From: Chloroflexota bacterium
Lineage (GTDB): Bacteria > Chloroflexota > Anaerolineae > Anaerolineales > Villigracilaceae
Assembly (NCBI GenBank): GCA_021823555.1
Contig: JAKANW010000059.1
Location: 1 to 10,112, forward strand
DNA length: 10,112 nt
Reading direction: 5' to 3'
Position 1 is the first letter of the stretch; each line of letters starts with the position of its first letter. Below, one piece after another: positions 6,327 through 10,112 of this stretch. The notes beneath the pieces were generated by a model. The model worked only from the letters and a program-made list of their open reading frames with translations, did not search any database and was not told the DNA's origin. A program made the position numbers and the translations under genes.

Positions 6327-7490
6327 CTATTGCATGGAATTCGCCATGTCTATGGCCTGCTGGGAATTGGCACCCAGTCCGCCAATCGAGTAGATGATGC
6401 CGTCCTTGACCCAGATCAGGACGAACTGCGGAGCATCATCGGCGGGGCGTTGGATCAGCGTACCGGTCACGCCATCCACGGCGACCTGTTGATACGTGGC
6501 GGCATTCTTGGGGATTGGGACTACCAGCGTGGAAGTCCAGTCAACGCTTTGTACGAAGGCGGCAGCCTGGTCGCTGGTCATGCCGGTGAACTCGAGTCCG
6601 ATCTGGGCCAATTGCGAAACGTCCACATTGGCGGGTGCAGAGACCGTCGGGCTGGGGATCTCGGCCAGGATGACGCAATCGGGATAGTTGCGCCCGGGCG
6701 TGCCGCTGCCAGAATTGTCGGCGGCGGTTGGGTCGGGGCAGACGCCGTAGTCGGCGCGGAGGGAAGCGGGGATCGTCACGGAGATGACCGCGCCGTCAAT
6801 CGCGTCAGGCAGGACCAGGTCGCTGCGCCCGGATTCGTCGAGCAATGCCTGAGCCTTCGCACGGTCCACAGTGAAGTCAAAGGCGGCGGTATTCGTCACG
6901 GTCAGGCGGGAATACGTCGCGCTCTGCGGCAGGCGGACGGTGAAGCCGGCTTTCTGGCTGGCATCGGCGGCGTCAGTCGCCGGCACTGGATCCCCCGGTT
7001 TCTGGGTCATGGTAATCGAGTCCGAGATAAGCTGGGTGAACTGCTTGCCAAGCGCGCTGCCGCCGGTCAGGGCCTGCAGGCCGGTAAAGTCCACGGGCAG
7101 CACAGTGACCTGCTCGACGCGGAACAGGTTGAGCAGTTGGTCGGCCAGCGCGTGCGTGCCGGGGAACGATAGGATTAGAGCCAGTATCAATACGATCGGG
7201 ATGCCGAATCGCACGGCTGGCGAAGCGAAGATTCTTTTTAACATGGGTGTCTCCTTTTGGGAAAGTCTGCGAGCAACGAAATGTTTCAAACCGGTCTGGC
7301 TGGAGGGGATATTTTCCTGGGGTACAGAAGCCAGGAAGGCCAGTTTTTGCGCCGACTCTTTGACCTGTGCCCGTAATGCGTGCAGTCGCTCCTGGCAGCC
7401 GTGGCAGGTCTCAAGGTGACGCAACGCCTGCGCGTCCAGTTCTCCATCGAGAGCAGCCCGCAATTGACCGTCATTCAGATGTTCGTTCAT
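6327..7490 (-). CDS. Membrane anti-sigma factor with N-terminal zinc finger and large extracytoplasmic domain
   Basis: The 387-residue protein starts with a zinc-finger anti-sigma (ZAS-like) module with H25-x3-C29-x2-C32 (HLETCHGC) in residues 1-40. Zinc binding at this motif is typical of cytosolic anti-sigma domains. A linker rich in Lys, Arg and Gln follows. One transmembrane segment lies at ~95-112 (IPIVLILALILSF). The remaining ~275 residues should be outside the membrane. They contain two cysteines about 20 residues apart and end with a DUF4367-like pattern: FVLIWVKDGIIYSIGGLG, then AIDMANSM. Family knowledge says the cytosolic part sequesters the sigma factor and the outer part senses the envelope. 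Its ATG overlaps the sigma stop (ATGA, 7487-7490), with AGGAGG (7495-7500) 4 bases upstream. An internal Shine-Dalgarno/ATG pair at M83 is described separately. Confidence 0.82.
   Translation of the reverse strand: MNEHLNDGQLRAALDGELDAQALRHLETCHGCQERLHALRAQVKESAQKLAFLASVPQENIPSSQTGLKHFVARRLSQKETPMLKRIFASPAVRFGIPIVLILALILSFPGTHALADQLLNLFRVEQVTVLPVDFTGLQALTGGSALGKQFTQLISDSITMTQKPGDPVPATDAADASQKAGFTVRLPQSATYSRLTVTNTAAFDFTVDRAKAQALLDESGRSDLVLPDAIDGAVISVTIPASLRADYGVCPDPTAADNSGSGTPGRNYPDCVILAEIPSPTVSAPANVDVSQLAQIGLEFTGMTSDQAAAFVQSVDWTSTLVVPIPKNAATYQQVAVDGVTGTLIQRPADDAPQFVLIWVKDGIIYSIGGLGANSQQAIDMANSMQ
7244..7258 (-). promoter_or_regulatory. Internal ribosome binding site and possible second start in the anti-sigma gene
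   Basis: On the minus strand AAAAGGAGA (7258-7250) lies 6 bases before an in-frame ATG (7244-7242), which is Met83. The site is at least as good as the ones at annotated starts in this window. A product from here would begin MLKRIFASP, directly followed by the membrane segment. It would keep the outer domain and lose the zinc finger. Confidence 0.45.
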
Positions 7491-8089
7491 GGTTCCTCCT
7501 GTGCGAGAGCACGGTAGCGCTTTTCGAATTCACGTTCAGCGCGCAGCAACAAGGGGCCAACTGAGGTCGGCGAGAGGTTTAACGTCTGCGCAATATCTTT
7601 ATAGGCCAGCCCGGAGTACCGTAAAATCAGCAATTGCGATTGGCGGGAGCTCATCTGTGCCAGCGCGGTGAGCGCCATCTGTCGTTCCTCCTTGTCGGCC
7701 AGGGCTTCCGCCGGACGGTGGTCGGGCATTTGATCGAGGGTATATTTACCGGCGCTCAATTCATACCGTTCGCGGCGCTTGAAACTCCGAATGGATTGCA
7801 ACCCCAGGTTGGTCGCCACCCGATATAACCAGCCGCCAACGTTGAACTCCCGGTCCATTTTGGGGTTCGACCGATGGAGACGAAAGAAGGTTTCCAGGGT
7901 AAGATCCTCCGCCTCAGCAGGATCACCGACCATGCGTAACAACAGGCGATAGATTGCGGCCCAATAGCTGTGGAAGCACTCCTCAAAAGACGGGGTGATG
8001 GTCGTTTCCGCGTCTTTTTCTATGGTTTTCTGGTCGGTTTCATGGATCTTCATTTGAGGCAGGCCGCTTTCCTGCAGGGTTGCTTTCAT
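7487..8089 (-). CDS. ECF-type RNA polymerase sigma factor (sigma-70 family)
   Basis: The 200-residue protein has sigma region 2 at ~35-107. FEECFHSYWAAIYRLLLR is followed by DPAEAEDLTLETFFRL, the core-binding helix, and by WLYRVATNLGLQSIRSFKRR, the -10 recognition part. A short acidic linker leads to region 4 at ~139-195 (ALAQMSSRQSQLLILRYSGL, then the helix-turn-helix YKDIAQTLNLSPTSVGPLL). There is no region 1.1 or 3, and this two-domain layout is the ECF group. It would direct RNA polymerase to a specific promoter set, often including its own, once released by the anti-sigma factor encoded immediately downstream. The start is uncertain: GGAGAGG sits 13 bases before the ATG at 8089, which is long, and Met13 has nothing better. 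I could not identify a convincing own promoter in 8090-8150. Confidence 0.88.
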   Translation of the reverse strand: MKATLQESGLPQMKIHETDQKTIEKDAETTITPSFEECFHSYWAAIYRLLLRMVGDPAEAEDLTLETFFRLHRSNPKMDREFNVGGWLYRVATNLGLQSIRSFKRRERYELSAGKYTLDQMPDHRPAEALADKEERQMALTALAQMSSRQSQLLILRYSGLAYKDIAQTLNLSPTSVGPLLLRAEREFEKRYRALAQEEP

Positions 8090-8150
8090 CTGGCTTGCTG
8101 ATCCTCTCCACTATGATAATCCCTCCGGGGTAGGAAATGAGACAGGAAAT

Positions 8151-8201
8151 AAAAACCCTCATTTCGCTTTAACCTTTGGCATTGGGTCGACGAAATGAGG
8201 G
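8151..8201 (-). terminator. Intrinsic terminator after sufE
   Basis: On the minus strand CCCTCATTTCG (8201-8191) pairs perfectly with CGAAATGAGGG (8166-8156) across a 24-base loop. A TTTTT run follows at 8155-8151. It lies 24 bases past the sufE stop and before the sigma operon, so it separates the two transcripts. The long loop makes it somewhat weaker than a textbook terminator. Confidence 0.75.
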
Positions 8202-8224
8202 CCTTGAGTGAATGTTTGTATGCT

Positions 8225-8659
8225 TTACTTATCTGCCATGAGTTTGACTGCCACCTGTTTCATGCGCGCCAGGACACCGATAAAACCGTTGATGCGCTGC
8301 TGTGAGATGGCTTCCTGAAGGTTCATGGGCGCGAAGAAATCCGCAGGCACCGAAAGAATCTCCTCAGGTGTGCTGCCGTTAAGTCCGTTGGCGAGGATGG
8401 ATGCCAGCCCGCGCACGGTGGGGGATTGAGGCGGGATGTCGAAGTGGAAGATGATCCCACCGTTGGCCTGTTTCTCGCCGATCAACTGCACGGGCGTCAT
8501 GCACTCCGGGACGGGTTCCATCTTGTCCCGTTCCGCGTGGAGCCGCTCTGGCAGTGGCGGGAAGGTCTCGGCATAACCGATCAATGTCTCGATCTTTTCT
8601 TCGCGCGACATGCCAGCGAAATCATCCACGATTTCTTGAAGTTTTGTGGGTAGGGACAT
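8225..8659 (-). CDS. sufE: SufE family sulfur acceptor / cysteine desulfuration protein
   Basis: The 144-residue length fits SufE (about 140). The catalytic motif is VPECMTPVQL, with C53 in the position of the persulfide-carrying cysteine of E. coli SufE. The N-terminal pattern (LQEIVDDF, then EEKIETLIGYAETFPPLP) and the C-terminal part (IPPQSPTVRGLASILANGLNG, later NGFIGVLARMK) are typical of the family. SufE accepts sulfane sulfur from a SufS-type cysteine desulfurase in the cytosol and hands it to Fe-S cluster assembly. Here no suf gene is adjacent. The partner in the operon is a thiosulfate sulfurtransferase ending 29 bases upstream, which suggests sulfur relay from that enzyme or a dedicated acceptor. 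No clear Shine-Dalgarno sequence precedes the ATG. A terminator follows. Confidence 0.9.
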   Translation of the reverse strand: MSLPTKLQEIVDDFAGMSREEKIETLIGYAETFPPLPERLHAERDKMEPVPECMTPVQLIGEKQANGGIIFHFDIPPQSPTVRGLASILANGLNGSTPEEILSVPADFFAPMNLQEAISQQRINGFIGVLARMKQVAVKLMADK

Positions 8660-8688
8660 AATTATTGGGTAAGGGCGAGGCCCCTACT

Positions 8689-9534
8689 TCATTTTTCAAT
8701 CGGCGCATCCACCAGGTTGCCCCATTCGGTCCACGAACCATCATAGTTCCTGACCTTGGGATAACCGAGCAGGTACTTCAACACGAACCAGGTCAGCGAA
8801 GAACGCTCGCCAATGCGGCAATAGGCAATGATATCTTTGTCAGGTTGGATGCCTTTGCCCTCGTATAAGGAAGCCAGTTCATCGGTTGATTTGAACGTGC
8901 TGTCCGCCTCGTTGACGGCCATGCTCCACGGGATGCTGACCGCGCCGGGGATGTGTCCGCCGCGTGTCGCGCCCTCCTGCGGATAGTTGGGCATGTGCAG
9001 CAGTTCGCCGGTGTATTCCTTCGGCGAGCGGACATCCACCAGCGGCTTCTTTGCTTCGACCTGCTGGAATACATCATTTCGAAAAGCGCGGATGGATTGA
9101 TCCGGGTTCTTCGCCCTGTAAGTTGTTCGCGCGTACGACGGGGCGTCCTTCACGAGCGGCCGCTTCTCCAACTCCCATTTGGCGCGTCCGCCGTTCATGA
9201 TGCGGACTTTCTGGTGGCCGTAATACTGGAACACCCATAGGGCATAACACGCGAACCAGTTGGACTTGTCGCCATAAAAGACGACGGTCGTGTCATTGCT
9301 GATGCCGAGGCTGGAACACACTGCTTCGAATTGTTCCCTGGTGAGAAAATCACGGCGCAATGGATGCTGGAGCGTGGTGAACCAGTCCACCTGCACCGCG
9401 CCGGGAACGTGCCCCATCGGGTACAGCAACGGGTCCTCGTCCGATTCCACAATGCGGACGTTTGCATCTTTCAAATGGGCCGCGACCCATTCGGTATCCA
9501 CCAAGTATTCGGGGTAGGCGTAATTTTTTGTCAT
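8689..9534 (-). CDS. Two-domain thiosulfate sulfurtransferase (rhodanese)
   Basis: The 281-residue protein has two rhodanese domains. Residues ~8-135 are the inactive first domain: [11 protein letters not shown], then [17 protein letters not shown], then GGRAKWE. Residues ~160-281 are the catalytic domain: [12 protein letters not shown], then [13 protein letters not shown], then CRIGERSS with catalytic C239, ending [19 protein letters not shown] CRxGxR loop indicates thiosulfate rather than 3-mercaptopyruvate as donor (CGSGVT in that group). The sequence is strongly reminiscent of mycobacterial CysA2/SseA proteins. It moves sulfane sulfur onto its cysteine and then to a thiol acceptor. No signal peptide is seen, so it is cytosolic. 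GGAG at 9548-9545 lies 10 bases before the ATG, and a near-consensus promoter lies just upstream. SufE follows in the same operon. Confidence 0.92.
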   Translation of the reverse strand: MTKNYAYPEYLVDTEWVAAHLKDANVRIVESDEDPLLYPMGHVPGAVQVDWFTTLQHPLRRDFLTREQFEAVCSSLGISNDTTVVFYGDKSNWFACYALWVFQYYGHQKVRIMNGGRAKWELEKRPLVKDAPSYARTTYRAKNPDQSIRAFRNDVFQQVEAKKPLVDVRSPKEYTGELLHMPNYPQEGATRGGHIPGAVSIPWSMAVNEADSTFKSTDELASLYEGKGIQPDKDIIAYCRIGERSSLTWFVLKYLLGYPKVRNYDGSWTEWGNLVDAPIEK

Positions 9535-9567
9535 GGTGTCGTGTCTCCTTTATTAAATATGATTTTT

Positions 9568-9596
9568 ATTATAAAAATTATCCAAATAATCGTCAA
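9568..9596 (-). promoter_or_regulatory. Near-consensus sigma-70 promoter of the rhodanese-sufE operon, with palindrome in the spacer
   Basis: On the minus strand TTGACG (9596-9591) and TATAAT (9573-9568) are separated by exactly 17 bases. The -10 box is perfect and the -35 box has one mismatch. Transcription would start near 9561, giving a leader of about 27 bases. The spacer holds ATTAT-TTGG-ATAAT (9590-9577), a perfect 5-bp inverted repeat that could be an operator. The surrounding 50 bases are clearly more AT-rich than the neighbouring genes. Confidence 0.75.
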
Positions 9597-9676
9597 GTCG
9601 AATAGGTTGGCGAAAACAAGTTGAAAAAGGGAGAGGCTGGGATTATGAAAATTTCGGATAGGATGATGGTGAAGAT

Positions 9677-10112
9677 TTACATGGTTTCGATCTGCCCATC
9701 CACCAGGCTCAGTTTTTCGAACCAGGTGAACATGAGATAGCCGACCACGATGTAAGCGAGGCCAACCAGCATCTCGCCCACAAAAAGCGATTGGATGCCA
9801 GACCAATCCGCGCCGCTCATGGCGAGGCGGGCGGCTTGGATTCCGCGCGTGAGCGGCAGGCTGTAGGAAATGGCCTGCAGGGAATTTGGCAGCACGCTGA
9901 CTGGAAAGTTAACTCCGCTCAACATGTAAAGCAGGATGAAGAACATGGACGTGATCGTCCAGGCCTCGCGTGAACGCAGGGACAGACTGCCGAAGACGAG
10001 TCCCATGCCGCAGGATGTGACAGAGAGCAGCAGGATACACAAAGCGGTCAGCGCAAGGTTGGAATGCGTGAGATCGATGTGGAAAAACAGGACGCCGAGA
10101 ATGAACGCCACA
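9677..10112 (-). CDS. ABC-2 type transporter permease, C-terminal part (5' truncated by the window)
   Basis: The reading frame is open from the right edge to a TAA at 9679-9677 and gives about 144 residues. It has hydrophobic segments at the start, at ~19-42, ~52-70 and ~112-130. The central stretch LRSREAWTITSMFFILLYMLSGVNFPVSVLP, followed by SYSLPLTRGIQAARLAMSG, is the signature of DrrB/NodJ-type ABC-2 permeases (a SGV.FP...LP loop, then LPLT.GI.AAR). It would be the membrane half of an exporter. The N-terminal half and probably the ATPase gene lie beyond the window. The GTG codon at the edge is unlikely to be the true start. It is not similar in sequence to the permease at 4531-5397, so it belongs to a different transporter. 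No terminator is obvious between its stop and the rhodanese promoter. Confidence 0.8.
   Translation of the reverse strand, partial: VAFILGVLFFHIDLTHSNLALTALCILLLSVTSCGMGLVFGSLSLRSREAWTITSMFFILLYMLSGVNFPVSVLPNSLQAISYSLPLTRGIQAARLAMSGADWSGIQSLFVGEMLVGLAYIVVGYLMFTWFEKLSLVDGQIETM

Noticed and set aside
5913..7172. 419-codon open frame on the + strand, antisense to the ATPase and anti-sigma genes
   Set aside because: Its translation resembles no known fold and is rich in Gly, Arg and His. It mirrors the codon bias of two well-supported genes on the other strand, so it is a shadow frame.
8090..8150. ECF-type autoregulated promoter for the sigma operon
   Set aside because: There is no clear GGAAC-type -35 paired with a -10 at proper spacing. 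AT-rich hexamers such as TATCAT occur but without a matching partner.

Overview
The window looks like chromosome of a Chloroflexota bacterium, most likely Anaerolineae. This is inferred from protein style, not from a marker gene. The main clues are three S-layer homology (SLH) domains carrying the GITGGC...YCP...TRAQMAVFLLK signature, a secreted SBBP-repeat protein, an SH3 lipoprotein with a C-terminal beta domain, and a zinc-finger anti-sigma factor beside an ABC-2 exporter. Coding density is high and base composition moderate. No RNA gene, insertion sequence, phage gene or CRISPR array is visible.

Left part (1-3610, + strand). The window opens in the last 38 codons of what looks like an ECF/cobalt-type ABC ATPase. 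A gene-free stretch of about 310 bases follows, holding a long imperfect inverted repeat (178-249) and a good sigma-70-type promoter (297-325). The promoter precedes a 1059-residue exported protein: signal peptide, an SBBP-associated beta domain, seven 64-65-residue SBBP repeats, an Ig-like domain, a cadherin-like domain and three SLH domains. It is probably anchored to the cell wall or S-layer.

Centre (3611-8089, - strand). A perfect 17-bp hairpin separates the surface protein from a convergent cluster. Read in its own direction the cluster is: ECF-type sigma factor, membrane anti-sigma factor, ABC ATPase, ABC-2 permease, terminator-like hairpin, SH3-domain lipoprotein. The sigma/anti-sigma and ATPase/permease pairs each share a 4-bp ATGA overlap, and anti-sigma and ATPase are 9 bp apart, so the first four genes very probably form one operon. 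The reading offered is an envelope-sensing regulatory pair wired to an exporter. A strong Shine-Dalgarno sequence inside the anti-sigma gene, before an in-frame ATG, suggests a second, zinc-finger-less product.

Right part (8151-10112, - strand). A two-gene sulfur-transfer operon, thiosulfate sulfurtransferase (rhodanese) then SufE, has a near-consensus promoter at one end and an intrinsic terminator at the other. Beyond it lies the C-terminal part of a second, unrelated ABC-2 permease that runs off the window.

I see no clearly undescribed system. The most interesting points are the sigma/anti-sigma/exporter/lipoprotein unit with its internal start and hairpin, the rhodanese-SufE pairing with a palindrome inside its promoter, and the architecture of the surface protein.
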